Part shown: positions 25,628 to 35,734 of the stretch, one piece after another | Layout of the letters: each line of letters starts with the position of its first letter | Numbering within the stretch: the first letter of the stretch is position 1 | Source of the DNA: Aquiflexum lacus | GTDB taxonomy: Bacteria > Bacteroidota > Bacteroidia > Cytophagales > Cyclobacteriaceae | DNA length: 64,000 nt | Assembly (NCBI RefSeq): GCF_015476655.1 | Contig: NZ_JABFHF010000003.1 | Location: 124,001 to 188,000 of the forward strand | Reading direction: 5' to 3' | The notes under the pieces: model-generated | The model's database searches: none | What the model was told of the DNA's origin: nothing | The model's input: the letters and a program-made list of their open reading frames with translations, nothing else | Position numbers and translations under genes: made by a program

Positions 25628-26551
25628 TCAGATTTCAAGGATATAATCCAATATACCGGCATTTTTTCCTTTTGGTCTAGTTACCAATAATGGGAACTCA
25701 TCATTTAGCTGAATCAGTCTTTCAGCAAGACTACCAATGAAGAGGGCTGTCGCAGCAGTTCTGCCTTTGGCACCGATGATTATAGCATCAGCTTCTATTT
25801 CTTTGGCTTTTGCCAAAATATCCTCAACAGGGTCATCGTCTTCGTCTTGCGTATATACCGGATTGATTTTGATGTTTTTTGTATCAATTTTCCTGATGAA
25901 CTTTTTGAAATTTATTTCAGCATGCATCAACATGATGGCTGTAAATTCCTTATAGCTTTTACCGGTAAAATGGTATCCTGAAGGCACTGTAAATACATTT
26001 TGGCAAACTATTTCAGTATTTCCACCGTATTTCTCCACAATCATTACGGCCTCTTCCATGGCGTCTTTCGAATAGTCTGAAAAATCACTGGGGACCAATA
26101 ACCGTTCCATCTTAGGTTCGGATTTTTCCGGAATAATCAGTAAAGAGCAACTCGCTCTTCTTGCCAATCTTTGAGAGACGACCCCTGTTCCGGGAAGTGT
26201 CACTTTTCTGCCCACTAAAATCATATCAGCAGATTTCTCGTGTGCAAGTTTGAGTATTTTTTTGGAAAGTTGGCCTTCTTTGACAACGTAGGAAAATTCA
26301 ACATTTTCATCTTTGTCAAAATTCATATCCACTACTTCCTTCATCTGGGCCTTCCTTTCTTCCACCATATTATCGATCAAATGAGGGAATTCCTCCAAAA
26401 CATCTTTTGGGATATTCAGGTTTCTGATGACATTGGTAAAATAAATCTTTTTGGTTTGGTTGACCTTGGAAATGAATGAAGCGAATTTAACAAGGGTAGC
26501 ATCCAATGCACTCTGATCAAGACAAACGATGAGTTTTTTTATTTGATACAT
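25628..26551 (-). CDS. Universal stress protein with two UspA domains
   Basis: A 307-residue tandem UspA protein. Domain 1 is about residues 1-145 (KLIVCLDQSALDATLV ... VSQRLARRASCSLLIIP) and domain 2 about 150-300. Domain 2 has the ATP-binding pattern G-x2-G-x9-G-S (GAKGRTAATALFIGS). It is monocistronic by spacing and ends at a terminator. A Bacteroidota-type -7 box (TAATTTTG) lies 23-30 bp upstream of its start. General stress/ATP-sensing role is family knowledge. Confidence 0.88.
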   Translation of the reverse strand: MYQIKKLIVCLDQSALDATLVKFASFISKVNQTKKIYFTNVIRNLNIPKDVLEEFPHLIDNMVEERKAQMKEVVDMNFDKDENVEFSYVVKEGQLSKKILKLAHEKSADMILVGRKVTLPGTGVVSQRLARRASCSLLIIPEKSEPKMERLLVPSDFSDYSKDAMEEAVMIVEKYGGNTEIVCQNVFTVPSGYHFTGKSYKEFTAIMLMHAEINFKKFIRKIDTKNIKINPVYTQDEDDDPVEDILAKAKEIEADAIIIGAKGRTAATALFIGSLAERLIQLNDEFPLLVTRPKGKNAGILDYILEI

Positions 26552-26573
26552 TTTTCTAAGCCTTATCGAACCG

Positions 26574-26581
26574 CAAAATTA
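26574..26581 (-). promoter_or_regulatory. Bacteroidota -7 promoter box of the universal stress gene
   Basis: On the minus strand TAATTTTG matches the Bacteroidota -7 consensus TAnnTTTG, 23 bp upstream of the start codon at 26551. A clear -33 TTTG is not seen, so confidence is limited. The rest of the 552-bp spacer up to 27103 holds no gene that I can support, only a 12-bp palindrome CGATAGCTATCG at 26997-27008. Confidence 0.4.
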
Positions 26582-27103
26582 AGCGATTTCAATCATCAAT
26601 AGTTGATTTTGGTGAAATATTATTTTGAATATATAAATTAAACTTTAATGGTACAGATTATTATTTTGAATTAAGGGTCATTTTTGTTGAGGGATGATTG
26701 AAAATTACAAAAATGAATTAACCCAAGTATCCATTAAATTTTTTTTTCCAATAAAAATACTGATTAAATGTATTGAACAAAATGAATTTTGGTGAATTTG
26801 TTTGGGAAGGTAGATTATCCAACAAAAATCTTAAATCACAAAAGCGGAATTTAAGGGTGTGATAGTTGTTCTTAACGTTTCATGGTTTAATTCGTATATT
26901 TGAATTCAAAGGCTCAGGTCGCTGACATGTTCCAACTTCACAATTAAAATACAATGCCGAGTGAAGCCCTTTCCAAAAACAGGCCTCATCCCTTTCCGAT
27001 AGCTATCGAAAATGGACCTCGTATCTAAGGATTCAGGATAACAGTGGAAGTTTGCGGATTTCAGGCAGCTCAAATCTTGTCAATAAAGGGGTTTGGTAAC
27101 ACT

Positions 27104-28591
27104 CTATGGCCTGGGCCTTTTTATTTTTTCAATTATTGACTTTTGACTCTCTTTAGCTATTCCGAGCAAATACATGCCTGTAATGTAGGTGACAGTAATT
27201 AGCAATGATCTTAAAATAATGTCATTGAATCCAACTTCCATATTTTGGAGTAGAAAAAATTGAATGATGTAGGTCATCGATCCCAATACAAGGATTTTCA
27301 ATATATCTAATGAAAATGGATCAAAATCCAATCTGATTTTAAGGTAAAAATATTTGATCAGGTTGTATATCAGCAGGGATAAAAACGAAGCAACTGCGGC
27401 CCCTTCAATACCATACATGGGAATAAGGAGAAGATTCAATACGATGACTGCAACACACATGATCAATGTTGCTGTGATATTGAAAACGTAATATTTCGAA
27501 AATACAATAATCTCCCCGTTAATGGAAAACAGAATATCAGCCATTTTGGCAAGTCCAATCCACAATACTACCCATTTACCGGTTTCATAAATGACGTTGT
27601 TTGGGACAAAGTGATAAAGGTTGTCAATATTGGACCATATTCCCAAAAACAAAAGCAGACAGAATAGAAACTGATGAACTGCCACATCCTTATAGAGTTT
27701 ATTGATTTCTCGAAGCTCATTTTTCGCAAAATGCTCAGCTACGACAGGCATGGCAACTTGGGATATGGCTCTTCTAGGTAATTCTATGACAATTGCAATT
27801 GAAAATGCGATTGTATAAATCGCATTGGCATCCAACCCAATCATTGAACTTACCATCAGGCTATCGATTTTCATGATAAGTACTGAACCCGCTGTACCCA
27901 AAAGCGTTATCAGACTGTATTTGATGAACTCACTTCGGAATCCTTTTGGAAATGATGAAAAGTCGAAGTCTAACTCGAAAATATTTATCCGGAGCATGTA
28001 AATGAGCATTCCGATAACAGTAGTCAAATAAAGAACTGCTAATCCCCAAATCATTTGGTCAAAACTTAGCCACCCCATAAAATATAAACCAATAAGTGTG
28101 GCCGTAAATAACCTATTGACAACCTCCCTGAAAAAAGTAGGTACTGCGATTTTCATAAAAGACCGGCAAAAGGCTTCTAAAATTGTGTTCATGACCGAAA
28201 AAAATGTAATGAACAATACTACGCCTAAAAAATCAATGACCTCAGGGGAGTTGGTCGCAAAGGCAGCAATCACATAGTCTTTGAAAATCAGGAAAAGCAC
28301 TGAAACAATTAAAAATCCTACCAAAGTCAATCCCAAGCTTAAGGTAAAAAAAGCGTACATTTTTTCTTTGACCAAAGGAAAAAACCTGGTAATTCCATTT
28401 CCAATACCTAATTGCGCAATAGGAACAATCAATAGGGCCATATCCTGAAGGGTCCGAAACAGACCTATTTCATCAGGTTGCAAAACATAGGGTAAGAGCC
28501 AAAGAACGTTGAAATAACCTATCAAAACCCCTATGTAGGAAGAAATGGTGGTCAGGAGGCTTTGGCGGGCTAAGGGTTTCATGGAAAACAA
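27104..28591 (-). CDS. Polysaccharide flippase (MATE/Wzx-like, polysaccharide biosynthesis protein)
   Basis: A 495-residue protein with about 12-14 hydrophobic helices, starting with the typical flippase pattern SLLTTISSYIGVLIGYFNVL and LLPYVLQPDEIGLFRTLQDM. It would move lipid-linked glycans across the inner membrane. It is the last of four co-oriented genes (YfhO-like, GT4, FkbM, flippase) that look like a surface glycan set. An in-frame ATG three codons downstream (28582) is an equal start candidate. Confidence 0.82.
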   Translation of the reverse strand: MFSMKPLARQSLLTTISSYIGVLIGYFNVLWLLPYVLQPDEIGLFRTLQDMALLIVPIAQLGIGNGITRFFPLVKEKMYAFFTLSLGLTLVGFLIVSVLFLIFKDYVIAAFATNSPEVIDFLGVVLFITFFSVMNTILEAFCRSFMKIAVPTFFREVVNRLFTATLIGLYFMGWLSFDQMIWGLAVLYLTTVIGMLIYMLRINIFELDFDFSSFPKGFRSEFIKYSLITLLGTAGSVLIMKIDSLMVSSMIGLDANAIYTIAFSIAIVIELPRRAISQVAMPVVAEHFAKNELREINKLYKDVAVHQFLFCLLLFLGIWSNIDNLYHFVPNNVIYETGKWVVLWIGLAKMADILFSINGEIIVFSKYYVFNITATLIMCVAVIVLNLLLIPMYGIEGAAVASFLSLLIYNLIKYFYLKIRLDFDPFSLDILKILVLGSMTYIIQFFLLQNMEVGFNDIILRSLLITVTYITGMYLLGIAKESQKSIIEKIKRPRP

Positions 28592-28608
28592 AAATAGAAA
28601 GATAAATC

Positions 28609-29451
28609 TTATTTTGCCGAGGCAAGAATATTGCAGAATTCTTGTGGGACACGCGCTACAGGAATGCGTTTTCCCCTAAACCCGATTTTTTCAAACGTGT
28701 ATCCCATTGGCCTTAGCAACTCAAAAATCTCTTCAGGTTCGTAGCCCCCTGCAAGACAAGCCTCTCTATTGATTTCGATCATGAGGTAGGGTTTGTGTTT
28801 TCTTAAGGTATCCAAGGCGCCTTTGAGTACCTGTAATTCAGCACCTTCCACATCTATTTTGATAAGATCAACTTGATTACAGTTCAAAAGACTCAATTGG
28901 TTATCCAGGGTATCAAGAATGATTTCCTGGATCATGACTGTATGGGTCTCAGTAGGGAACATGGTGTTTACGCCTTCATTGTCTCCTTCTTTGCCATATA
29001 GGTTGAGTTTTCCGGCGGCGTAGGATAAACCTATTTTTACCGGATAAAATGCTTTTTGGTACTTGGGATTTAAGGAGAAGTTAAATGTCAGTTGATCGTA
29101 GAGTCCATCCATTGGTTCAAATGCGATGACTTTTCCTGTATTTCCAGCATGTTTTATGGCCCATAAGCTGTATTCACCCTGATTGGCTCCCACATCTACA
29201 ATGGTATGACCGTTTCTCAGGATTTTTTCAAGGACAAAAATTGGTGCCCAGTCATGCGCACCTCTCCAGTAAATCGCAGCACCCATACTTTTAGAAATAT
29301 CCACCTTCATGGATATTCCTCTAAAAGAAAAAGTTCTCCACGTAGGATTTTGGTAATTGTTCTGAAAAAGATTTTTAATAAACTGCACCAAAAAATATCC
29401 TCCCGGAATGATATATAAATTTCTGGTAAACGAAGCCGCAATTCTGTCCAT
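28609..29451 (-). CDS. FkbM-family methyltransferase
   Basis: A 280-residue SAM-dependent methyltransferase. Motif I is TIVDVGANQGEYSLWAIKHA, motif II VIAFEPM, and the FkbM signature DLIKIDVEGAELQVLKGA is present. Family members O-methylate sugars or small metabolites. It lies 15 bp downstream of the glycosyltransferase gene and 17 bp upstream of the flippase, so methylation of a surface sugar is the likely role (context inference). Confidence 0.85.
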   Translation of the reverse strand: MDRIAASFTRNLYIIPGGYFLVQFIKNLFQNNYQNPTWRTFSFRGISMKVDISKSMGAAIYWRGAHDWAPIFVLEKILRNGHTIVDVGANQGEYSLWAIKHAGNTGKVIAFEPMDGLYDQLTFNFSLNPKYQKAFYPVKIGLSYAAGKLNLYGKEGDNEGVNTMFPTETHTVMIQEIILDTLDNQLSLLNCNQVDLIKIDVEGAELQVLKGALDTLRKHKPYLMIEINREACLAGGYEPEEIFELLRPMGYTFEKIGFRGKRIPVARVPQEFCNILASAK

Positions 29452-29466
29452 AGGCTTTATTGAAAA

Positions 29467-30513
29467 TCAATGAGGTAATTTTGAAAAGAGCAAATCCTCC
29501 CTGCTCTGTAGAGAATATTTTTGAATAATTCTGTCTCTCGCTCCTTGGTTAAACACATTTACAATTGGAATTTCGAGTATTTTCCTAATCATTTTTTCCA
29601 AAAGATTGAGGTCTCTGTGGTCCAAAATATATCCGGTTTCGCCGATGATCTCCGGGATGATGTTGACCTTACTGCCTATGGGTGTGCAACCGCAGAGCAT
29701 GGCTTCACAAAGCGCACAACCAAACCCTTCAAAAACAGATAGTTGTAAGTAATATCTGGCTTCGCGGTATTCATTTCTGATCAGTTCAGCATTTAACTTT
29801 CCCAGAAATTTCACGTTTTCATAATTACCGTTCAAGGTCTCGGGTTTGGACATTCCGGCTATTTTAAAGTTACAATCAGGAAATCTCTTTGCCAATTCCA
29901 ATATCAGGTCACCACCTTTCAGCATATATTGTTCTGGAGAAAGCACGGCCAAAAATGATCGTGGAGATTTCTGAATGCTTTCATCACCTTTCCAAAACTC
30001 AACGTCAAATCCGTTATGGATGATTGTATATTCCTTTATCAGGTCCGGGAAATGATAAAGGAATCCATTGTTGATGGTGTTTCCTTTTGAGAAAAAATCA
30101 TTTCCTGAATTTACAAGGGATTGGCTGACGGGAAACAAGCCTGTAGCCTGATCATAAGATTGTTTACAAAACCATTTTAAAAGTGGTATTCTCAGACTTC
30201 CATAATTCAATTCAGGAATAGATGCACAATCGGTTCCATGGAGAATTATATAAACAGGCTTTCGGAATACCTTACCCAATAAGGTTGGGAAAAAAGACCA
30301 ATAGCCACCAAAATGGACGATTACAAGGTCAACATTTCCCATGTTTAGGAGCAGGATAAAAAATTGCATGATCATAAATACCGGTGCCAGTTCTTTTCTT
30401 TTCCAGTTATAGGAATCAATAATCAGATCATATTTTTTTGTCAGGATTTTAATGTCCTGTAAAACAAAGGACTGAAAAGAAGGAGTTACCAGCAGCAGCT
30501 TTGGTTTTCGCAT
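29467..30513 (-). CDS. GT4-type glycosyltransferase
   Basis: A 348-residue GT-B glycosyltransferase. The C-terminal domain has the nucleotide-sugar binding pattern of GT4 (LQLSVFEGFGCALCEAMLCG, with the EGFG..LCEA E-x7-E-like motif) and KFLGKLNAELIRNEYREARY. The N-terminal domain (LLLVTPSFQSFVLQDIKIL) has no signal peptide, so it acts on the cytoplasmic face. It is 3 bp from the YfhO-like gene upstream. Donor and acceptor unknown. Confidence 0.82.
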   Translation of the reverse strand: MRKPKLLLVTPSFQSFVLQDIKILTKKYDLIIDSYNWKRKELAPVFMIMQFFILLLNMGNVDLVIVHFGGYWSFFPTLLGKVFRKPVYIILHGTDCASIPELNYGSLRIPLLKWFCKQSYDQATGLFPVSQSLVNSGNDFFSKGNTINNGFLYHFPDLIKEYTIIHNGFDVEFWKGDESIQKSPRSFLAVLSPEQYMLKGGDLILELAKRFPDCNFKIAGMSKPETLNGNYENVKFLGKLNAELIRNEYREARYYLQLSVFEGFGCALCEAMLCGCTPIGSKVNIIPEIIGETGYILDHRDLNLLEKMIRKILEIPIVNVFNQGARDRIIQKYSLQSREDLLFSKLPH

Positions 30514-30516
30514 TAA

Positions 30517-32949
30517 TCAGGAGGTTTTATGAGACTTGTAAAAAGTAAGACCGACGCTTCCAACCAGGAGAATAACTGTCAGGTATTGAAATACGATCAC
30601 CCATAATTTAGTAGCATAGTAGCTTGATGGTTCGAATCTCATTTCAACCCTCGATTGACCATCAGGTACCATAATTCCCCGTAACAGATAATTTGTCCTA
30701 ATGATATCAGTTTTCTCTCCATTGACGAAAGCCTTCCAACCAATCGGATAATAAATCTCAGAAAAGACCAACAATCCACCTTTTTCGGCATCAATAGCAT
30801 AAATGAGTTCATTGGCGCTATTTTTTTCAAGGACAACATTTCCTGAACCTGATTGAACCTTGTCAAAATCTGTTTCACTTACCGTTGCAGTTGATTTTGT
30901 GTCCATTGTTGAAACCATGTTGATTTCTTCATCATCAGTGATTACTTTTTGGATATTGGAAGGAAACCATGCGTAACCATTTGATTGGGGGTTCATAAAG
31001 ACTGCATTCTCAGCCTTACCTGCTATGATGTATTTGGTATTCAACATGTTCAGGGAATTCAAACCCTCCCAATCAAAATTGCCTTCCTGAGCTTTTTGAA
31101 TAAATGACTGCATTTCAGGGCTGATAACATTTTCTATCATTTCCTGGTACCTTTTCATTTTGGCCCCATGATATCCTCCGATACTATTGAAATAATAACT
31201 TGTACGGGCATCATTGAAAGGATTCTCCAGATTCAAGACCCTGAAATATCCCTTATCTGCCAGGATTCTTTCATCGGCAGGACTTTTGGCAAAGAACTGT
31301 TCTTTGGGACTAAACTGAAATGCTTCCTCATTTAGGTATCGCTTGTTGATCATCCAAAGATCAATCACCAAGATGACTGCAATAGCCAATCCGGTAACCT
31401 GTGTTGAAATTTTGTTCTTTAATGCGGCCCAAATCAATCCAGCTGAAAGCAGTATAAAAATCAAACTTTTCAGAGCACTCCCACGCATGATCGATTTTCT
31501 GTCTTCCTGAAGTGCTTCGGCAAGCCAGTCTGGGAAATTGACATCTATCGGTCCTCTAAAGCTGAACATGCCTGCAAAAACCGCAAAAAGCAAGGCCAAA
31601 CCCCCACTAGCCCCTAATGCGATCAATAATTTCTTGGTCAGTACTTTTTGGTCTTGATTTCTAAATAAGTGTTCTAGGCCTAAACTACCCAAAACAGGAA
31701 TGGCAAATAAAGCCATGGAAAGTCCCATGGTAACTGCCCTGAATTTGTTATATCCCGGTAAGAAATCAAAAACAGCGTAATTGAACCATTCCAGATTTTT
31801 CCCCCATGCCAATACAATAGACAGCAGCGTAATAGAAAGGAAAGTATATTTTTCTTTGCTTGGAGCAAAGAGTAACCCAAGTACAAAAAAGAAAATCATT
31901 ATAGCTCCTCCATAAATAGGCCCACCCGTTCCAGGTTGATCACCCCAATAGGTTCTGCCATTTTGAAGAAAATCCCTGATCTGATCCTCTTGGGCACCAT
32001 AAGATCTCAAAGCCTCTTCTGATTTGGAATCCTTGGGAAGTGGTTCCACGCTGGCCCCACCATATAGATAAGGAACTAGCAGTGTGAGGGTTTCTAATTT
32101 TCCTTGTGACCAATTGAATGCATAATCTTTATCAAGGCCTTGTTGGGAGAGGTTAGTGGATGAGGTTAAATTTGAAGCTCCTCTTGTTGAATAGGTTCCA
32201 TATTCCAACACTGTAGCAAATCTGCTGAGGTTAGCTCCAACAGCCAAAAAGGCCCCCAGAATCAAGATTAGCATTGTTTTTCCCAAATCAGGCAAACCTT
32301 TTTTCTTAAATGTATCAACCATTTGGAAAATCCCATAAATACCGACAATCAATACGGTGTAATAAGTGATCTGTAAATGATTAAACTTCAATTGAAGCAT
32401 AAGTCCGAAAGCGAAAAGTGCTAATCCTAAAATTCGTTTTCCAGTGAATGCTAAATGGATTCCGGCCAAGATCATCGGAATAAGGCATATTGCCCAGATT
32501 TTGGCATTGTGTCCTGCATCCAAACTGATGACATGAAAAGTATTGAAGGCAAATGCAATCGCTCCCGGAATGGAGAATTCAGGCCTGACTTTGAAACTCA
32601 GCAAGAGGATGTACATAGACACCATTCCAAAAAACAGAGAATTGACAGGGTGGGGGAGTCCAAGAGTGAAAATCTTAGTTAAGTAATTAGTAATATCACC
32701 AGGGATTTCAAAACTGACCAAATAAGCGGGCATTCCACCAAATAACCTGTTGGTCCACAGGGCTTCCTCACCTGTTTCAGCTCTGTAATCCATGATTTCT
32801 TTGGCAGCGCCTTCCCATTGAAGTATGTCATATTGGAAAAGGATTTTGCCATCAAAAACTGCGGGAGAGAAATAAAACAATACGATCAGGTAAAAAATGG
32901 CTACTCCTATGATGTGGGGCAGAATATCTTTTTTGAAGTTGGATTGCAT
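30517..32949 (-). CDS. YfhO-like multi-pass membrane protein
   Basis: An 810-residue protein with about 12 membrane helices over residues 1-530, then a large extracytoplasmic region (about 540-775) and a final helix (LWVIVFQYLTVILLVGSVGL). The layout and motifs (PHIIGVAIFYLIVLFYFSPA, FGGMPAYLV, SAGLIWAALKN, ILVFSEIYYPIGWKAFVNG) match the YfhO family, whose members are linked to glycosylation of lipoteichoic acid and related glycans in Gram-positives. In this Gram-negative context it may transfer sugars at the periplasmic face. First gene of the four-gene glycan group. Confidence 0.78.
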   Translation of the reverse strand: MQSNFKKDILPHIIGVAIFYLIVLFYFSPAVFDGKILFQYDILQWEGAAKEIMDYRAETGEEALWTNRLFGGMPAYLVSFEIPGDITNYLTKIFTLGLPHPVNSLFFGMVSMYILLLSFKVRPEFSIPGAIAFAFNTFHVISLDAGHNAKIWAICLIPMILAGIHLAFTGKRILGLALFAFGLMLQLKFNHLQITYYTVLIVGIYGIFQMVDTFKKKGLPDLGKTMLILILGAFLAVGANLSRFATVLEYGTYSTRGASNLTSSTNLSQQGLDKDYAFNWSQGKLETLTLLVPYLYGGASVEPLPKDSKSEEALRSYGAQEDQIRDFLQNGRTYWGDQPGTGGPIYGGAIMIFFFVLGLLFAPSKEKYTFLSITLLSIVLAWGKNLEWFNYAVFDFLPGYNKFRAVTMGLSMALFAIPVLGSLGLEHLFRNQDQKVLTKKLLIALGASGGLALLFAVFAGMFSFRGPIDVNFPDWLAEALQEDRKSIMRGSALKSLIFILLSAGLIWAALKNKISTQVTGLAIAVILVIDLWMINKRYLNEEAFQFSPKEQFFAKSPADERILADKGYFRVLNLENPFNDARTSYYFNSIGGYHGAKMKRYQEMIENVISPEMQSFIQKAQEGNFDWEGLNSLNMLNTKYIIAGKAENAVFMNPQSNGYAWFPSNIQKVITDDEEINMVSTMDTKSTATVSETDFDKVQSGSGNVVLEKNSANELIYAIDAEKGGLLVFSEIYYPIGWKAFVNGEKTDIIRTNYLLRGIMVPDGQSRVEMRFEPSSYYATKLWVIVFQYLTVILLVGSVGLTFYKSHKTS

Positions 32950-33126
32950 TCTATGTGGTTTATCAATTTGTAGATAGCCTGCAAATTATGAATTATTGGG
33001 AGAAAAATCTTTATTGAAAGCCAACCACTTCGAATTTTAACTTGCATTAAGAATTTAAAAACCCCTAACCTTGACCCTTTGCCTAATAAATTTGATGCTT
33101 TGAATTTTTTAGAGATAAAATCGACT

Positions 33127-34137
33127 TTATGTTGAGTCCCTTTCAATAATTTTAGTTTTTAAAATAAAAACCTTGTGTGCCATAAATTCAGGATTTCTAA
33201 TTTCCTCCAATAATCTTCTTGCTGCTAATTTCCCCATTTCAAAAGAAGGCTGTTCCACTGTAGTCAGATTTGGTTCTACGATCTGGGAAGCAGGAGAATT
33301 GGAAAAACCCATAACAGCAATTTGTTCAGGGATTTTGATTTTCTTTTTTTTCAAATGTAAAATACAGTCAATGGCTACCGTGTCATTAATGGCAAGGATA
33401 GCATCAGGTCTGTTTTTTAAGCTTAAATAGAAGTCAATACAATCTCCTGTTGATTGTTTTGATAGGTCTGATTCCAAAATCCAATCAGATTCATAGTTCA
33501 TTTGATGTTTTCGAAGCGCATTTTGATATCCTGATAACCTGTTTTTGCAGATGCTGAGAATTTTGGGACCACACAAAAAACCAATTTTCTTATATCCTTT
33601 ATGGATCAAATATTGGGTAGCTTCAAAGGAACTTTCTTCATCATTGATGACTACACTTGAATTTGAACCATTTTCATGGACCCTGTCAAAATACAAAAAT
33701 GGAATCTTATGTTCTTTTAATTGATCCAAATGCTCAAAAGAATTTGTTTCCCTCGATAATGAAATCAAAATTCCATCAACCCTTGAATCTTGAAGGGTTT
33801 TGATATTGAATTTCTCTTGTTCCATTGACTCATTGGATTGGCAAATGATCAAGTTGTAACCACTCTCTTAAAAAGTCTTCTGCATTCCGCTGATGCAAGA
33901 AGAAAAAAAGTGCAGTTCAAGATCAGGCACCACGACACCGATGGTTTTGGAAGATTTGGTTTTAAGATACTTTGCAAAAAGGTTTGGATGGTAATCCATT
34001 TCTTTTGCAGCCAGCATAACCCTTTTTTTGGTTTCTTCTTTGATCGACGGGAGGTCACTGAGCGCCCTTGAGACTGTAGAAGGAGAGAGATTTAGCTTTT
34101 TTGCTATATCTTTTAGGGTTACATGTTCTTGTTTCAT
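33127..34137 (-). pseudogene. LacI-family regulator gene interrupted by one in-frame TAA
   Basis: A single continuous frame from the ATG at 34137 to the stop at 33127 encodes a complete LacI/GalR regulator (336 codons) except for a TAA at 33870-33868, codon 90. Upstream is the HTH (VTLKDIAKKLNLSPSTVSRA) and hinge; downstream is the sugar domain (GYNLIICQSNES, GILISLSRET, DAILAINDTVAIDCI). The two parts are in the same frame, so this is a nonsense change and not a frameshift. Alignment with the intact homologue at 13783-14814 (ISGIEEVAFANGYN) places the stop at an aromatic Phe/Tyr position, so one base change from a Tyr codon would explain it. It lies just downstream of araA. Confidence 0.85.
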
Positions 34138-34166
34138 TAGTTTTCCGAATATGGTTTTTGAAATAA

Positions 34167-34190
34167 GAAAGGAGCTGATTAAGCTCCTTT
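34167..34190 (-). terminator. Terminator after araA
   Basis: AAGGAGCT and AGCTCCTT form an 8-bp stem around a short AT loop, 10-33 bp after the araA stop codon on the minus strand; the T-run (TTTCTTATTT) is imperfect. Confidence 0.6.
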
Positions 34191-34199
34191 TCCTACCAA

Positions 34200-35702
34200 T
34201 TATTTATCGAATACTTTGTAATAAATTTCATTCCATTTCAACTCATTCTGAAACTGCCTTAATTCGGTCTTCTTATCTATGATTAGATTTTCAATTCCTG
34301 CAATGGAGGCAAAATCGGACAAATGCTCCTGAGTCAAATTTTGACTGAAACAGGTATGGTGAGCTCCTCCTGCATAAATCCAGGCAGCACAAGCTGTATT
34401 CATATCGGGTAAGGGTTTCCACATGACCCTGGCGACAGGAAGTTTTGGAAGGTCATACTGAGGCTCTATGGCTTCGACCGCATTCACCACCAACCTGAAT
34501 CTGTTACCCATATCCACAAGTGAGGCATTGAGTGATGTTCCCGACTTACCATTAAATACTAACCTCACTGGATCCTCCTTTCCGCCAATTCCTAAAGGAT
34601 GTACTTCACATCTTGGTTTATCCTTGGCCAATACTGGATCAACTTCCAACATGTGTGCTCCCAAAACCAAATTGTTGTCTGGCTCAAAATGATACGTATA
34701 ATCCTCCATAAAGGCACTACCTCCTTCGAGACCTGTCCCCATTACTTTCATCGCTCTTACCAAAGCAGCAGTTTTCCAATCTCCTTCACCTGCATAACCA
34801 TATCCATCAGCCATTAGCCTTTGGGTACCGATTCCCGGTAATTGTTTCATGCCATGCAAGTCTTCAAAAGTATTTGTGAATCCCTTGAAACCTCCTTCGC
34901 TTAGAAATTTCCGCATACCCAATTCGATTTTGGCAGCATCCAATAGGGAGCTTCTTCTATCTCCGTTTTTAAGCAGATTTTCGGAAAGTGTATAGGTGTT
35001 TTCATATTCAGAAACTAGGAGATCGATTTCACTTTCCGAAATTGAATTAATTACCTGAACCAAGTCGCCAACAGGATGGGTGTTTACAGAAAAACCAAAT
35101 TTCATTTCTGCTTCCACCTTATCACCTTCTGTGACAGCTACATTTCGCATATTATCGCCAAATCTGGCAAATTTTGCTCCTTGCCAATCCTTCCACGCAG
35201 AAGCAGACCTTGACCATGTATCAATTTGAGACTTCACTTTTTCATCTTCCCAATATCCAACCACTACTTTACGGTTGATTTTCATTCTTGAAACCAAGAA
35301 ACCGAATTCTCTGTCCCCATGTGCACTTTGATTGAGATTCATAAAATCCATATCGATGGAATTCCAAGGGATATCCCTATTGAATTGGGTATGCAAATGG
35401 AGTAGGGGCTTGCTTAAAATTTTTAAACCTGAAATCCACATTTTTGCAGGAGAAAAAGTGTGCATCCAAGTAATTATGCCAATACAGGCATCTGATTGGT
35501 TAGCCTCTTGACATACAGCGTAGATTTCTTCAGTAGATTTGACTATAGGTTTAAAAATTATACTTACACTGATTTCGTTAGAGTCATTAAGAGCTTTTGA
35601 AATAATGCGTGAATGTTCAGCTACTTGTCTGAGTGTTTCTTCTCCATAAAGATGTTGGCTACCAGTGACAAACCACACCTCGTTTTGTTTCAAACTATTC
35701 AT
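34200..35702 (-). CDS. araA: L-arabinose isomerase
   Basis: A 500-residue enzyme converting L-arabinose to L-ribulose, first step of arabinose catabolism in the cytoplasm. The N-terminus [20 protein letters not shown] and the segments [53 protein letters not shown] and the metal-ligand region GGAHHTCFS are typical. Length equals the usual 500. It is 32 bp downstream of the SSS symporter gene and forms an operon with it, ahead of the broken LacI gene. Confidence 0.96.
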   Translation of the reverse strand: MNSLKQNEVWFVTGSQHLYGEETLRQVAEHSRIISKALNDSNEISVSIIFKPIVKSTEEIYAVCQEANQSDACIGIITWMHTFSPAKMWISGLKILSKPLLHLHTQFNRDIPWNSIDMDFMNLNQSAHGDREFGFLVSRMKINRKVVVGYWEDEKVKSQIDTWSRSASAWKDWQGAKFARFGDNMRNVAVTEGDKVEAEMKFGFSVNTHPVGDLVQVINSISESEIDLLVSEYENTYTLSENLLKNGDRRSSLLDAAKIELGMRKFLSEGGFKGFTNTFEDLHGMKQLPGIGTQRLMADGYGYAGEGDWKTAALVRAMKVMGTGLEGGSAFMEDYTYHFEPDNNLVLGAHMLEVDPVLAKDKPRCEVHPLGIGGKEDPVRLVFNGKSGTSLNASLVDMGNRFRLVVNAVEAIEPQYDLPKLPVARVMWKPLPDMNTACAAWIYAGGAHHTCFSQNLTQEHLSDFASIAGIENLIIDKKTELRQFQNELKWNEIYYKVFDK

Positions 35703-35734
35703 TTCAGGTTATTTTCGGTTATTATATATTCAAA

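Noticed and set aside
26552-27103. tRNA, riboswitch or small gene in the 552-bp spacer
   Set aside because: No cloverleaf, no conserved aptamer pattern and no convincing frame was seen; only a -7 promoter box and a 12-bp palindrome were noted.
33127-34137. Frameshift or two separate genes in the second LacI-family region
   Set aside because: Both open parts are in the same frame with only a TAA between them; a TTG start of the downstream part would give a regulator without DNA-binding domain. Stop-codon read-through cannot be excluded but nothing supports it.
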